From Colwellia sp. (GTDB taxonomy: Bacteria > Pseudomonadota > Gammaproteobacteria > Enterobacterales > Alteromonadaceae), in NCBI GenBank assembly GCA_013215655.1, contig JABSOX010000014.1:1-64000 (forward strand): 64,000 bases of DNA, read 5' to 3'. The notes beneath the pieces were generated by a model. It saw only the letters and a list, made by a program, of their open reading frames with translations, searched no databases and was not told the origin of the DNA. Made by a program: the position numbers and the translations under genes. Below, piece by piece: positions 27,749 to 37,934 of the stretch (positions within the stretch are counted from its first letter, which is position 1; each line of letters starts with the position of its first letter).

Positions 27749-28852
27749 ATGATCAATAATAACAATAAAAACCTTTTAAATATCACTCAAAATAACTTTG
27801 GCTTATTAAAGTCAGGTCAACAAGCACAACTTTATACCCTTACAAATACCCAAGGTACTGTCGTCCAAATCACCAACTTTGGCGGCATTATAGTCTCTCT
27901 TTTAACTGTAGATAAAGCGGATAATTTAGCTGATATTGTACTGGGTTACGATACTCTTACCTGCTATGAAAATGACCCTTATTATCTAGGTGCGGTTATT
28001 GGTCGCTACGCAGGCCGTATTGATCAGGGAAGATTACCTATTGATGGAACAACATATCAACTTGATTTAAACGCTCCTGACAGTCAATTGCATAGTGGCA
28101 TTAATGCTTTAAATAAACAGCTTTGGCATGCAACAACTCAACAGCACAAAAGCGCCGTTAGTCTAATACTTAAATATACTTGTCCAGATGGCAGCAATGG
28201 CTTCCCCGGAGATGTTGAATTCTGCGTTAAATATACGTTAAACAATGAAAACAAATTTGATATCGAGTATTTTGCAAAAACCAATAAAACTACCGTCGTA
28301 AACCTTACTCAGCATAGCTATTTCAATTTATCGGGTCATGACCATGGCAATATTCTTGACCATGAAGTCATTATCAATGCAGATTATTTTTTACCTATGA
28401 ATGAAAGGGTTTATCCTACAGGTGAAATAAAAGCCGTAAAAGGTACTGTTCATGACTTTACGCAAGCAAGAAAAATAGGCAATGCTATTGATAGTGACGA
28501 TAAACAAATAGTTATTGGCAAGGGTTATGATAATTATTGGTTATTAAATGATAGTGCCGTAAACGAAAAAAAACCTGCTGCACAGCTTATCGATACAACG
28601 TCTGGTCGTCGTATGACCATTTATTCAGATCAACCCAGTATTATTTTATATACCGCTAATTATATTGATGGCAGCCAAATAGGGAAAAATGACGTTTGTT
28701 ATCAAGCCCGTGCAGGGCTTTGTTTAGAAACCATGCGCGCTTATGACGATGAATTTAAAAAAGAAGAAACACCATTTAAACGGGTATTATTAACACCAAA
28801 AGAACCATTTTACAGTAAAACATCATTCATTTTTGATGTTATAAAAAGCTAA
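27749..28852 (+). CDS. galM: Galactose mutarotase (aldose 1-epimerase)
   Basis: A 367-residue enzyme that interconverts alpha and beta anomers of galactose or other aldoses in the cytosol. Family motifs are clear: ITNFGGIIVSLL near the N-terminus, GRYAGRI (about 90), LHSGI, the catalytic His in NLTQHSYFNLSG (about residue 190), and the catalytic Glu in GLCLETM near the C-terminus. The usual NPPNFP element is degenerate. It stands alone: divergent from the lipoprotein/protease operon and convergent with argR, with 12 bases between stops. No galactose operon genes are adjacent. Confidence 0.93.
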   Translation: MINNNNKNLLNITQNNFGLLKSGQQAQLYTLTNTQGTVVQITNFGGIIVSLLTVDKADNLADIVLGYDTLTCYENDPYYLGAVIGRYAGRIDQGRLPIDGTTYQLDLNAPDSQLHSGINALNKQLWHATTQQHKSAVSLILKYTCPDGSNGFPGDVEFCVKYTLNNENKFDIEYFAKTNKTTVVNLTQHSYFNLSGHDHGNILDHEVIINADYFLPMNERVYPTGEIKAVKGTVHDFTQARKIGNAIDSDDKQIVIGKGYDNYWLLNDSAVNEKKPAAQLIDTTSGRRMTIYSDQPSIILYTANYIDGSQIGKNDVCYQARAGLCLETMRAYDDEFKKEETPFKRVLLTPKEPFYSKTSFIFDVIKS

Positions 28853-28864
28853 TTTTATAACAAA

Positions 28865-29335
28865 TCAAAGATCAAGCAGAGTTTTAATATTGTTAGTAAT
28901 TTCGTCAATATTATCAATTTCATCAGGAGCGATAAAAATAGTATCATCACCAGCAAGTGTACCGAATATTCCTGCTGATTCACCCATACTATCAAGCATC
29001 CTTGAAATCAATGGTGCGCCACCAATACCTGTTTTAACAATGATTTGCATACCGTTATGTTTAACACTGACCACAACGGAATGAATCGCTTGTTTGGTTT
29101 TAGGCACAGCTAATTCATCGGGTAAAATATAAACCACTTGGCTAGAGGTATTCCGCATTTTCACTGCGCCGAGTTTCGACAATAATCTCGATATTTTAGC
29201 CTGAGACATATTATTAAAACCTTTTTCAGCCAAAGCATCTGCAAGTTGCCCTTGTGAACCATAACATTGCTCTTTTAATAACTCTTTAAAGGCAATAATT
29301 AATGCAGATTCATGTTTCTTCTTAGCAGATATCAT
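28865..29335 (-). CDS. argR: Arginine repressor ArgR
   Basis: A 156-residue repressor of normal length. The N-terminal winged helix (about 1-75) has the SQAKISRLLSKLGAVK recognition region. The C-terminal hexamer and arginine-binding domain (about 85-156) has GIFGTLAGDDTIFIAP. With arginine as corepressor, ArgR controls arginine biosynthesis and catabolism genes. In many gammaproteobacteria argR is divergent from mdh; here that neighbour is absent and a malonyltransferase-like gene lies 189 bases upstream on the same strand. Confidence 0.95.
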   Translation of the reverse strand: MISAKKKHESALIIAFKELLKEQCYGSQGQLADALAEKGFNNMSQAKISRLLSKLGAVKMRNTSSQVVYILPDELAVPKTKQAIHSVVVSVKHNGMQIIVKTGIGGAPLISRMLDSMGESAGIFGTLAGDDTIFIAPDEIDNIDEITNNIKTLLDL

Positions 29336-29524
29336 ACTTGGCTCTATTAGGTTAAAAATCGGTAAGACTTAATCCCATGAGTATAAACAAAAAAAGTTCA
29401 GACAACAGCTATTAGTTTTATGTATTGCAAGTAGCTTTAACCGTTTTCAACAATAAAAGCTACAAATAAGTCTGCCTTAAACAAGCAACGAAAAATAAAA
29501 ACCAAAAATCATCACTCATATTTA

Positions 29525-30580
29525 TTAAATAACGAGTCTACGTTGCTCAGTAATGCCCATCGCGAGAATATAAGGATCTTCTTTTTGCTTAACAATAAAA
29601 TCGCTTTTATTGGTTAACCCTAGCCATTGATGTTTAATCAAACATTGCCCCACCGCACCACCTAAAGTAGTGCCAGGCCCAAGAATAATTAACTTATCAG
29701 GAGAAAATTCTTTTATCGCTACTTCAATAGCTTTACTAAAATCATAAGGCTCAACAATCTGTGTTGATAACGTGTAATCATATAAAGTTTTAGTATCTGT
29801 ACTGTAGGGTTGCCAGATATGCCCCAAACCATCAATAAGCGGAATACTGGGTTGCATAAACAGCTCGTCCGATAAAATGCTTTGAGCTTTAGTAGTAATA
29901 TCTTTTAATAGCGGTGTATGAAAAGCTGCATGATTAAATAGATTCATCGGATATCTGTCTTGTATAACCGGTAGTTTTTGCTCTAAAGATCTTAAACCAG
30001 CGTTGTTGCCACCAAAAACTAAATATCCGCCTAGATAAATTGAAATATAAACTTCACAACCTTGCTCGACATTGACTTCACTTAGCCATTCATTAATTTG
30101 ATTAACAAGTACATCGTTTTCGTGCCACTGTTCATCAGCAATGGGATAAATAATTTGTCCTCCGATCACACCATCGGTCATCATCGAACCCATCGTGTTA
30201 ATAACATCAATAGCTGCATTAGGAGACAACACCCCCGCTACAGCTAAGGCGATATACCAGCCCATGGAGTTTCCGGTGACCGCAACAACATCAAATTGAT
30301 CTTTATTGATAGACATATAATCTGACATCGCACAGGCATAAATTAGTGCCGAGGCGTTTTCACCCGCTGTATGTAAACGCATGTTATAGTTAGACATATT
30401 ATCTAACTCAGCAACGCTGATTTGTTGTTTTTCCTGACGATATTCGTCAATAAGTTCAACTATCTCTGTTTTATCACCATGTAAACGCTTTAAATAACCA
30501 AGCTCTTCTTTATTATATGTGCCTCGTCCTGGACATATCACCACGACTCTTTGCTTTTTTTGTTTTAGATTATGACTCAT
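29525..30580 (-). CDS. Malonyltransferase-like acyltransferase (FabD fold)
   Basis: A 351-residue protein with the FabD/acyltransferase fold: CPGRGTYN at the start, the nucleophile elbow GNSMGWY (usual form GHSxGE), and AFHTPLL with the second catalytic His at about residue 213. The usual substrate-binding Arg after the elbow is not clear, and the elbow differs from true FabD, so it may transfer a different acyl group. Its ATG overlaps the stop of the fused E1 gene by 4 bases (ATGA), so it is tightly coupled to that dehydrogenase. Its job next to an E1 is not known. Confidence 0.7.
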   Translation of the reverse strand: MSHNLKQKKQRVVVICPGRGTYNKEELGYLKRLHGDKTEIVELIDEYRQEKQQISVAELDNMSNYNMRLHTAGENASALIYACAMSDYMSINKDQFDVVAVTGNSMGWYIALAVAGVLSPNAAIDVINTMGSMMTDGVIGGQIIYPIADEQWHENDVLVNQINEWLSEVNVEQGCEVYISIYLGGYLVFGGNNAGLRSLEQKLPVIQDRYPMNLFNHAAFHTPLLKDITTKAQSILSDELFMQPSIPLIDGLGHIWQPYSTDTKTLYDYTLSTQIVEPYDFSKAIEVAIKEFSPDKLIILGPGTTLGGAVGQCLIKHQWLGLTNKSDFIVKQKEDPYILAMGITEQRRLVI

Positions 30581-32805
30581 TTCACCATTTCCTTAGCTAC
30601 AGCGACTATTTCTTCGCAGGAAGGTAATACTTGATATGCGGCGCTGCCTAGAGGAATAAAACTATCCTTTGCAGAAATTCTTTTTATGTTTATTACATCA
30701 CTTGACGGTATAATTTTCTCATGTGGTAGTTCTTCATGTAACAAGGTAATCAAGGCTTCACTAATAGATCCTGTTTGTCTACATTCATCAACTATCAATA
30801 CATTTTTGCACTGACTCGCTTGCGCAATAATGCCTTTTTCGTCTAAAGGTGCTAACCAACGTAAATCAACAACTCGGCAATTAATGCCATCTTCAGCCAA
30901 TTTCTTCTCCGCTTGGCGAGACAAGAAATAACCATTGCCATAAGTCAAAATACATAAATCCGTACCATCACCATAAGTACTGACCGCCTGATTAACATCT
31001 TTATTCGCCTCATTGGGAGGTAAATAGGTTGATGTCCATAAACCATCACCGTCTTCATGTAAATCTTTAGTCATATAAAGGGCAATGGGTTCAAGAAAAA
31101 TAACGATACGTTGTTGCTCTTGTGCCAACTTCACACAACTGCGCATCATTTCAACAGCATCAGCGCCATTGGACGGACAGGCTATTATAAGTCCTGGAAT
31201 ATCTCTAAATACCGCAAAAGAATTATCATTGTGAAAATGCCCACCAAAACCTTTTTGATATGCAAGACCCGCAATCCGAATAACCATAGGGTTGGTATAT
31301 TGACCATTAGAGAAAAATGACAGTGTTGCCGCTTCCCCTCTTATTTGATCTTCCGCGTTATGTACATAAGCTAAAAACTGAATTTCAGGAATAGGTAAAA
31401 AACCATTATGTGCCAAGCCAATAGCACCACCAAGAATAGACTGTTCATCAAGCATGGTATTTAAAACGCGATTTTTGCCAAAGCGCTCACACAACTTAGT
31501 GGTGACATTATATACACCACCCTTGCGCGCAATATCTTCACCTAACATTACAATGTTTTTTTGCTCAGCCATTAAATCAAGTAACGTCCAATTGATTAAC
31601 TTAGCGAGATGTTGTTTTTTAGCAAGGTTATGTTTTTCGTGAACAAATAATTTCGCTCGTTGATCGCTAGTTACTGTTTGTAAATAGTGATTATCGCGAA
31701 CTGGAGGGTTAATGCTCTCCATAATGTCGGCACTATTATCAAGTTTGTCTTTTTTAGCCGCTTGTTCAGCGATAATAGCGACACGTTTTTCGATATTCTT
31801 ATAGATATCGATAATTTCGTCTGCGTTAAGAATATTATTCTCTAATAATATACGGGCAGTATGCAGGAGAGGATCTTGCTGCTCAGTTGCATCAATATCT
31901 GCTACGCTACGATAAACAAATTCAGCGTCAGAGCCAGCGTGGCCCAACAATCGCACCGTTCTCATATGAAGAAATACCGGTTTATGTTGTTCTCGAGCTA
32001 TTTTTTCTGCTTGTTTTGCTTTTTGATAAGTATCAAGAATATTTAATCCGTCACAATATATATAGGTAATTCCTGCTCTATTTTTAAAATTAGCAGCAAC
32101 CCAGCCTTCAGGTGTAGATGTTGAAATACCGATGCCATTGTCTTCACAGATAAAAATTATCGGCATCGGAATAGATTGATACGATGCCCAGCACACGCTG
32201 TTAATAGCACCTTGCGTCGTTGAATGATTTGATGAAGCATCACCAAAATTACAGATCACAATACTGTCGTATTTTAACTCACTATCATGCTTTAAACGTT
32301 CAGCTAGTGGAATACTAAAAGCCGTACCCATAGCTTTAGGTAAATGAGAAGCAATAGTGCTTGTTTGTGGTGGAATATTAAGGGCTTTACTACCTAAAAC
32401 TTTATGCCGTCCACCAGAGATAGGATCATACTTTGACGCTGAAAATGATAGCAACATATCGTAAAGTGGTGTTTGTCCCGGTACCTGCTTACTACGCTGG
32501 ATAACAAATGCAGCACTGCGATAATGTAAAAAAGCCATATCATCAGCTCGAAAAGCTTTAGCATAAGCAGCATTACCTTCATGACCAGAACTACCAATAG
32601 TATAAAAGCTTTGTCCTTTTTTTTGCATCACCCTTGATTGTAGATCAAGGTGCCTGCTCATCACTTGCGTTTCAAATAAATCAATGATTTCATGATTATT
32701 TAATCCAACATCATCGGGAACTAAATCAATTGCTGAATACGGTAATTTTTCCGATCGAACAAAGTTTATAAAGTTTTCTTTTACCAATTGATTACGGTCT
32801 AACAT
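30577..32805 (-). CDS. Fused alpha-beta E1 component of a 2-oxoacid dehydrogenase
   Basis: A thiamine-diphosphate enzyme of about 742 residues in which E1-alpha (about 1-345) and E1-beta (about 390-742) are joined. The alpha half has the cofactor motif GDASSNHSTTQGA then CEDNGIG. The beta half has LGEDIARKGGVYNVT and IRGEAATLSFFSNGQY, near the usual active-site and partner-binding regions. It would decarboxylate a 2-oxoacid (branched-chain, or 2-oxoadipate given the neighbouring glutaryl-CoA dehydrogenase; inference). No E2 or E3 gene is in the window. GGAG lies 5 bases before the ATG at 32805, so I prefer it to the open frame from 32847. Confidence 0.85.
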   Translation of the reverse strand: MLDRNQLVKENFINFVRSEKLPYSAIDLVPDDVGLNNHEIIDLFETQVMSRHLDLQSRVMQKKGQSFYTIGSSGHEGNAAYAKAFRADDMAFLHYRSAAFVIQRSKQVPGQTPLYDMLLSFSASKYDPISGGRHKVLGSKALNIPPQTSTIASHLPKAMGTAFSIPLAERLKHDSELKYDSIVICNFGDASSNHSTTQGAINSVCWASYQSIPMPIIFICEDNGIGISTSTPEGWVAANFKNRAGITYIYCDGLNILDTYQKAKQAEKIAREQHKPVFLHMRTVRLLGHAGSDAEFVYRSVADIDATEQQDPLLHTARILLENNILNADEIIDIYKNIEKRVAIIAEQAAKKDKLDNSADIMESINPPVRDNHYLQTVTSDQRAKLFVHEKHNLAKKQHLAKLINWTLLDLMAEQKNIVMLGEDIARKGGVYNVTTKLCERFGKNRVLNTMLDEQSILGGAIGLAHNGFLPIPEIQFLAYVHNAEDQIRGEAATLSFFSNGQYTNPMVIRIAGLAYQKGFGGHFHNDNSFAVFRDIPGLIIACPSNGADAVEMMRSCVKLAQEQQRIVIFLEPIALYMTKDLHEDGDGLWTSTYLPPNEANKDVNQAVSTYGDGTDLCILTYGNGYFLSRQAEKKLAEDGINCRVVDLRWLAPLDEKGIIAQASQCKNVLIVDECRQTGSISEALITLLHEELPHEKIIPSSDVINIKRISAKDSFIPLGSAAYQVLPSCEEIVAVAKEMVK

Positions 32806-32902
32806 GTATTCTCCACAACAAACATCTGTGAACTCAGAGTCTTCCAAAGCAAAAGATGTTTAGATAAAAAGACTCTAGGTAAAGCATTTAAAGATTAAGT
32901 TT

Positions 32903-32930
32903 ACAGAGCATATGTTTGAATATGCTCTGT
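32903..32930 (-). terminator. Hairpin after glutaryl-CoA dehydrogenase
   Basis: A 10-bp perfect stem ACAGAGCATA / TATGCTCTGT (32903-32912 with 32921-32930) follows the gcdH stop on the minus strand. The trailing sequence is AAACTTAATC, without a T-run, so termination is probably partial. It may let some transcription pass into the E1 gene. Confidence 0.5.
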
Positions 32931-32962
32931 CTTAATTCCGTTATTATTTTTAATTGTTATTT

Positions 32963-34156
32963 TTAGAAAAAGGCTTGAATGCCCGTTTGCGCTCGACCAA
33001 GAATCAAAGCGTGCACATCATGAGTACCTTCATAGGTATTAACCGCTTCAAGGTTCATCATATGACGAATAATATGAAATTCATCGCTAATACCATTACC
33101 ACCATGCATGTCGCGGGCATTACGAGCAATCTCTAAGGCTTTGCCGCAGGAGTTACGTTTGACTAAGGAAATTGCTTCTGGTGATAGAGTACCTGCATCC
33201 ATTAAACGGCCAACTTGTAAACATGCAAATAAACCGGTAGTAATATCGGTTTGCATATCAGCAAGTTTTTTCTGGATTAATTGTGTAGCAGCAAGAGGAC
33301 GACCAAACTGTTCACGGTCTAAAGTATACTGACGAGCGCCATGCCAGCAAAACTCTGCAGCGCCTAATGCACCCCATGCAATACCGTAACGTGCTTTGTT
33401 TAAACAACCAAAAGTCCCTGATAACCCTATCACAATTGGCAGCATGGCATCATTGGCTACAAAAACATTGTCCATAACAATTTCGCCGGTGATCGACGCA
33501 CGAAGCGAGAACTTACCTTCAATTTTAGGTGCACTTAGACCTTCCATACCTTTATCTAAAATAAAACCACGAATAACACCATCAAGTTTTGCCCACACAA
33601 TAAAAACATCTGCAATCGGTGAATTAGTGATCCACATTTTAGTACCGGTTAAACGATAACCACCATCAACGACCGTTGCTCGTGTTGATAAACTAGCGGG
33701 ATCTGACCCTGAATTAGGCTCTGTTAAACCAAAACAACCTATGTATTCACCCGTAGCGAGTTTCGGTAAATATTTCATCCGTTGTTCTTCACTACCAAAA
33801 GCATATATAGGGTGCATCACTAATGATGATTGCACACTCATTGCACTACGATAGCCACTATCAACACGTTCAACTTCTCTAGCAATAAGGCCGTAAGTAA
33901 CATAATTTACATTGGCACAACCATATTTTTCCGGCAGGGTTGCACCGAGTAAACCTAAAGCGCCTAACTCACGCATAATTTCAGGATCAAAAACTTCGTT
34001 ACGATTAGCTTCTAATATCCGTGGCATCAATTTTTCTTGGCAATATTGATGAGCACTATCACGGATCATTCGCTCTTCTTCACTTAATAGAGATTCAAGT
34101 AATAGCGGATCTTGCCAATTAAAAGAAGGATGATTTGCTGAAGTCGAGTTAGACAT
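32963..34156 (-). CDS. gcdH: Glutaryl-CoA dehydrogenase
   Basis: A 397-residue FAD enzyme of the acyl-CoA dehydrogenase family that oxidises and decarboxylates glutaryl-CoA to crotonyl-CoA in lysine, hydroxylysine and tryptophan breakdown. [17 protein letters not shown] carries the Arg that binds the substrate carboxylate. [13 protein letters not shown] and MWITNSP are the flavin-binding blocks. [17 protein letters not shown] holds the catalytic Glu (about residue 376). The length is normal for bacterial GcdH. The downstream E1 and acyltransferase genes on the same strand suggest a joint pathway. Confidence 0.95.
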   Translation of the reverse strand: MSNSTSANHPSFNWQDPLLLESLLSEEERMIRDSAHQYCQEKLMPRILEANRNEVFDPEIMRELGALGLLGATLPEKYGCANVNYVTYGLIAREVERVDSGYRSAMSVQSSLVMHPIYAFGSEEQRMKYLPKLATGEYIGCFGLTEPNSGSDPASLSTRATVVDGGYRLTGTKMWITNSPIADVFIVWAKLDGVIRGFILDKGMEGLSAPKIEGKFSLRASITGEIVMDNVFVANDAMLPIVIGLSGTFGCLNKARYGIAWGALGAAEFCWHGARQYTLDREQFGRPLAATQLIQKKLADMQTDITTGLFACLQVGRLMDAGTLSPEAISLVKRNSCGKALEIARNARDMHGGNGISDEFHIIRHMMNLEAVNTYEGTHDVHALILGRAQTGIQAFF

Positions 34157-34393
34157 GAAAGTACACCTGAATGAGTTGGCTGAAAATAAAGTGCCTTAAT
34201 AGTAAGTAATTAGTAGCCAAAGTTAAAACATTCTTTTTCTTTATCAGCCATAGCTAAAACCTATGGACAAACAATTATATTAAATCTCACACTTATTAAC
34301 AATTCCCTACAGTTTACCAACACTAACCTCACTGAAATTCACAGGCATATCAATAACAATGCACACAATTAATTAACAATTTACGAGAACCTC

Positions 34394-36472
34394 ATGAAAA
34401 CTCACTTGGCGATACCAAATAAAATTGGCTTTATCGCGACTTTTGCACTTTTAACATTAATTTTATCGTCACCTAGTTATGCAAATACAGATAATACCGG
34501 TGATATCACAGAAATTATTGTAGTAGAAGGGAAACGTAATCAAGCCAACAGCGAAGTGACTGTTGAAACTGAAAAGTTACTTAATATTGCCGGACTTGAT
34601 CACGACCCTTTAAGTTCTGTATATAGTATGCCCGGTGTTGTTTATGCCGGAGGCGACAGTGGTGGTCAACCTGCCATTCGGGGTTCTTCACCCGATGATA
34701 ATGCTTTTTATATTGACGATATGCCTAGTGGTTATATTTTTCATTTATTTGGTGACAGTATTTTTAACGAAAATATTGTTCGTGATTTCTCTTTATACCC
34801 AGCAGCATTTGGCAGTCAATACGGCAATGCCACGGGCGGTGTTTTTGATGTACAACTCAGAGATCCACGTAATCAAGAGTTTAGTACCACCCTTGATCTT
34901 AGTTTATTAAAAACAGGCATCATGGTCGAAGGTGGTGTTACCGAAGATCAAGCTTTCTATTTTTCATATCGTCGTAGCCTCATCCACTTATTTTTACCTG
35001 AAGGAGAAGAACTAGAAGATGATGACGGTAAGAATGGTCTTACAGTTATCAAAGCTCCCGTGAGTGATGATTACCAAGGAAAATATCAGTGGTTAGTTGG
35101 GGATAACCACAAACTAACCTTTACGGTAACTGGCGCAAGTGATGTTGGCGGCCTTAATATTTCTGAAACATCAGAAGCAGGCAGAGTTGACCCCGATGCC
35201 ATTGGTGATTTAAAGATTAAGAGTCAATTTGATAGTCAAGGACTTTCTTGGCAATACTACGGTGATGATCAAAAAATAATGCATTTAACTTTTGGTCATA
35301 CTATAGAAAAAACAAGAGAATCATACGGACAAGGTCAATTCATCAAGGTAGAAACAGAAAAATATGACTCCCGATTTTTAGTTCAAATTGATTGGCTAAC
35401 GGCTCATAAACTTATTGTCGGTGCTGACTTTAACTATAGCAAAACAGATTATAGTTTTGATGCCATTCCTTATTATTGCACTGACCATGACGCTGATTGT
35501 GACAGTAGAAAAGGCACTCGTATACAAGATAAAGACACTTTAACAAGTCAGACTACCGCTATTTATTTTAATGATATTTGGGCATTAGCTGATGATTGGT
35601 CATTAGATATGGGGCTAAGAGCTGAATATAACGATTATACCGAGCAACGCTTTGTTCACCCACGCGTATCACTTAATTGGTTTGCTAGCGAAAATTTAAC
35701 CATTAAAACTAAAGCAGGTACTTATAGCCGTTTTCCTGATGTTGATACCGTATTACGAAAAATTGGTAACCCTAAGCTTAAATCTCCCAAAGCAAAACAT
35801 TATGCGCTAGGTTTTGAATATGACATCAATGATATATGGCAAACATCAGTTGATCTTTATTATAAAGACTTAGGAGATATGGCTCGCTCACTTGATAACA
35901 ACGATGTAAATGCTCACTTACATTACAGTAATGATTTATCTGGAACAGCTCAAGGTTTAGAGTGGGTAGTTACAAGAGATAAACAAGACGGTTGGTATGG
36001 CTGGGCGTCAATAAGCTGGTCTAAAAGCGACCGTACCGATGATTTCACTAAAACCACAACAGAATATTATTTGGATACGCCATTGCTTGCCAACCTGGTA
36101 GGTAATTATCAACTAAATGATAAATGGGACTTTGGTTTACGATTAACTATTCGCAGCGGCGCAAAATATACTCCGATTATCGGTTTACATAATAACCCTG
36201 ATCATATGGGCCACTATTTACCCACATACGGTGAACTTAATGCAAAGACCTTACCTATTTATCATCGATTAGATATACAAGCAAACTACAAAACACATTA
36301 TTATGGCAACAATGTCGAGTGGAGTTTTGCTCTTTTAAATGCGCTAAATAACGATAATATTTCAGGCTACTATTTCGCCCCTAACGGCAAAGAAACCTTA
36401 AGTGACTACAAAATTGAAGGTGAGAAAGGCTTAGAAATGTTCCCATCCATTGGCTTAAAAGTACAATTTTAG
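34394..36472 (+). CDS. TonB-dependent outer-membrane receptor
   Basis: A 692-residue receptor. A signal peptide (about 1-31, ends SYA) is followed by a TonB-box-like ITEIIVVEG. The plug domain (about 50-165) includes PGVVYAGGDSGGQPAIRGSS and AFGSQYGNATGGVFDVQ, and a 22-strand type barrel runs to the end (GLKVQF, ending in Phe). It brings a scarce ligand across the outer membrane using TonB energy. The ligand is not clear: no siderophore, B12 or sugar genes flank it. It is shorter than many CarboxypepD-plug receptors and has no such extra domain. Confidence 0.88.
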   Translation: MKTHLAIPNKIGFIATFALLTLILSSPSYANTDNTGDITEIIVVEGKRNQANSEVTVETEKLLNIAGLDHDPLSSVYSMPGVVYAGGDSGGQPAIRGSSPDDNAFYIDDMPSGYIFHLFGDSIFNENIVRDFSLYPAAFGSQYGNATGGVFDVQLRDPRNQEFSTTLDLSLLKTGIMVEGGVTEDQAFYFSYRRSLIHLFLPEGEELEDDDGKNGLTVIKAPVSDDYQGKYQWLVGDNHKLTFTVTGASDVGGLNISETSEAGRVDPDAIGDLKIKSQFDSQGLSWQYYGDDQKIMHLTFGHTIEKTRESYGQGQFIKVETEKYDSRFLVQIDWLTAHKLIVGADFNYSKTDYSFDAIPYYCTDHDADCDSRKGTRIQDKDTLTSQTTAIYFNDIWALADDWSLDMGLRAEYNDYTEQRFVHPRVSLNWFASENLTIKTKAGTYSRFPDVDTVLRKIGNPKLKSPKAKHYALGFEYDINDIWQTSVDLYYKDLGDMARSLDNNDVNAHLHYSNDLSGTAQGLEWVVTRDKQDGWYGWASISWSKSDRTDDFTKTTTEYYLDTPLLANLVGNYQLNDKWDFGLRLTIRSGAKYTPIIGLHNNPDHMGHYLPTYGELNAKTLPIYHRLDIQANYKTHYYGNNVEWSFALLNALNNDNISGYYFAPNGKETLSDYKIEGEKGLEMFPSIGLKVQF

Positions 36473-36504
36473 AAAATATAAAATTTTGATATATACGATA
36501 TTTG

Positions 36505-36540
36505 AGTTTGCTTACAATTTTTAAACATTTTAAGCAAACT
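36505..36540 (+). terminator. Hairpin after the TonB receptor
   Basis: A 10-bp perfect stem AGTTTGCTTA / TAAGCAAACT (36505-36514 with 36531-36540) with a 16-base AT-rich loop lies 33 bases after the stop. No good T-run follows, so it is a moderate terminator. Confidence 0.5.
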
Positions 36541-36670
36541 TCAACACTGACAAAAAGGCGTTAACCTTGCTAAAATAAGGGAAAATTACATTAACCAATA
36601 ATGTCATGACAATAATAACTAAAAATAAACGTAAAATTGACTACGTAAACATGATGTTGAGTTACACATC

Positions 36671-37522
36671 ATGATATACAGAAGTCTATTAATTTCAATT
36701 TTTTGCCTAATGTCTAATTTAGCATTCTCGGCAGAAAAAGAACTCGACAAAAAAACAACATTATTTGATCAAACTTTTAGCTGGCAAATTATGGCGGGGC
36801 TTTCAGCTGTTTATAATCCCTATATTTTGACCGATGTTAAACAAGAAGAAGTTAACGATTATTTGGCCTTCTCGTTGTTGATTGATTTCTATTACAAAGG
36901 TTTTTTTCTACAAAGTAATAATCGCCGTATAGAAGGGCTCTTCCAGGGTGGGGAGCTAGGCTATCAACTGCTAGATAAAAACGATTGGGCTTTAGATATA
37001 ATAGCCAAACCTTATTTGCCTGGTTTTATACCTGAAGACATAGTGAAGGGTCAAAACAAGAGAATTCCTTCCATTGAAGGTTTAAAGGACCGGGATATCG
37101 GCCTCGGAATTGGTTTACGTTATTCCAAATATTATGAAGATGCTATTTTTTCGTTTGATCTGGCAACATTAAAACCTACCGACGGTAAAGGTTGGTTAGC
37201 CGATTTTTTTTATAGTCATTTGTTTCTTTATCGTAATTGGGACATCTATGTAGGCACAGGGTTTACGTTCTACTCCGACGCAATAGTTGATTATTATTTG
37301 GGCGTAGGTCACGATGAAGTAACAACTGCCCGAGCTTATTATAAAGCTAAAAGTGGCTTTCGCAGCCAGTTGGAACTTTTTGCTCGACATCCAATATCGA
37401 AAAACTGGACCTTTAATGCCGGTATAACACAAAGCTATTATTCGAATGCGATGAGCGATAGCCCTATTGTTAATAAACACAATATCACCCAAGTGATGTT
37501 TGGGGCTGTTTATGTCTTTTAG
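36671..37522 (+). CDS. MipA/OmpV family outer-membrane protein
   Basis: A 283-residue outer-membrane protein. A signal peptide (1-20, ends AFS before AEKEL) precedes a MipA/OmpV-type beta-barrel of about 12 strands ending in YVF. Signature-like parts are the early MAGLSAVYNPYI and DIGLGIGLRYS strands. MipA proteins are scaffolds between murein enzymes and the outer membrane, and many serve in antibiotic or cation response. It is first in an operon with a DUF3019 protein and a two-component pair, a gene order found widely in marine Alteromonadales. The stop overlaps the next gene by 11 bases. Confidence 0.85.
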   Translation: MIYRSLLISIFCLMSNLAFSAEKELDKKTTLFDQTFSWQIMAGLSAVYNPYILTDVKQEEVNDYLAFSLLIDFYYKGFFLQSNNRRIEGLFQGGELGYQLLDKNDWALDIIAKPYLPGFIPEDIVKGQNKRIPSIEGLKDRDIGLGIGLRYSKYYEDAIFSFDLATLKPTDGKGWLADFFYSHLFLYRNWDIYVGTGFTFYSDAIVDYYLGVGHDEVTTARAYYKAKSGFRSQLELFARHPISKNWTFNAGITQSYYSNAMSDSPIVNKHNITQVMFGAVYVF

Positions 37523-37925
37523 GTTGAGCAATGGATTTGCTTTACTCGGAATATTCTCTTTGGGGCTAGTTTGGCCTTATTCGGTTAATTCCGCAGAGCT
37601 TACGCCTATAACTGAGCAGCAGTTGATTGCTCAACCCGCGTTATGTGTCGCCCTGCATCAAGGAAGAAAATGTTTTACCAAAGTAACACTGACATGGCAT
37701 GTGCAGGCGCTTGGCAATTTTTGTCTTTATCAAAAAAGCCCAAGAAGAAAAGTAAAATGCTGGCAGAAAAGTAAAGGCAATAGTACTTTATTGGAATTTG
37801 AATCAAGTGAAAAATTAACCTTTCAGCTGATTAATCAACAAAATAATCTCGTTGCAGAAACCGCTATTGATGTTAGCTGGGTACACAAAGCAACACCACG
37901 TAAACGTCGTTGGCGTTTATTTTAG
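37512..37925 (+). CDS. DUF3019 family exported protein
   Basis: A 137-residue exported protein. A signal peptide (about 1-27, ending VNSA) precedes a small beta-sandwich-like domain with the LIAQPALCVALHQGRKCF, FCLYQ and KCWQ elements. It has four Cys that could form two disulfides. It ends in a basic tail KRRWRLF. DUF3019 proteins are of unknown function and are encoded beside MipA and a response regulator/kinase pair; a role in periplasmic sensing for that kinase is plausible but inferred. The ATG at 37512 is preferred to the upstream TTG at 37500. Confidence 0.8.
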   Translation: MSFRLSNGFALLGIFSLGLVWPYSVNSAELTPITEQQLIAQPALCVALHQGRKCFTKVTLTWHVQALGNFCLYQKSPRRKVKCWQKSKGNSTLLEFESSEKLTFQLINQQNNLVAETAIDVSWVHKATPRKRRWRLF

Positions 37926-37934
37926 GAGAAACAC

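Noticed and set aside
36505-36540. TAAGCAAACT inverted repeat considered as an operator for mipA
   Set aside because: It is 33 bases after the TonB receptor stop and 130 bases before mipA, so a terminator is the simpler reading.
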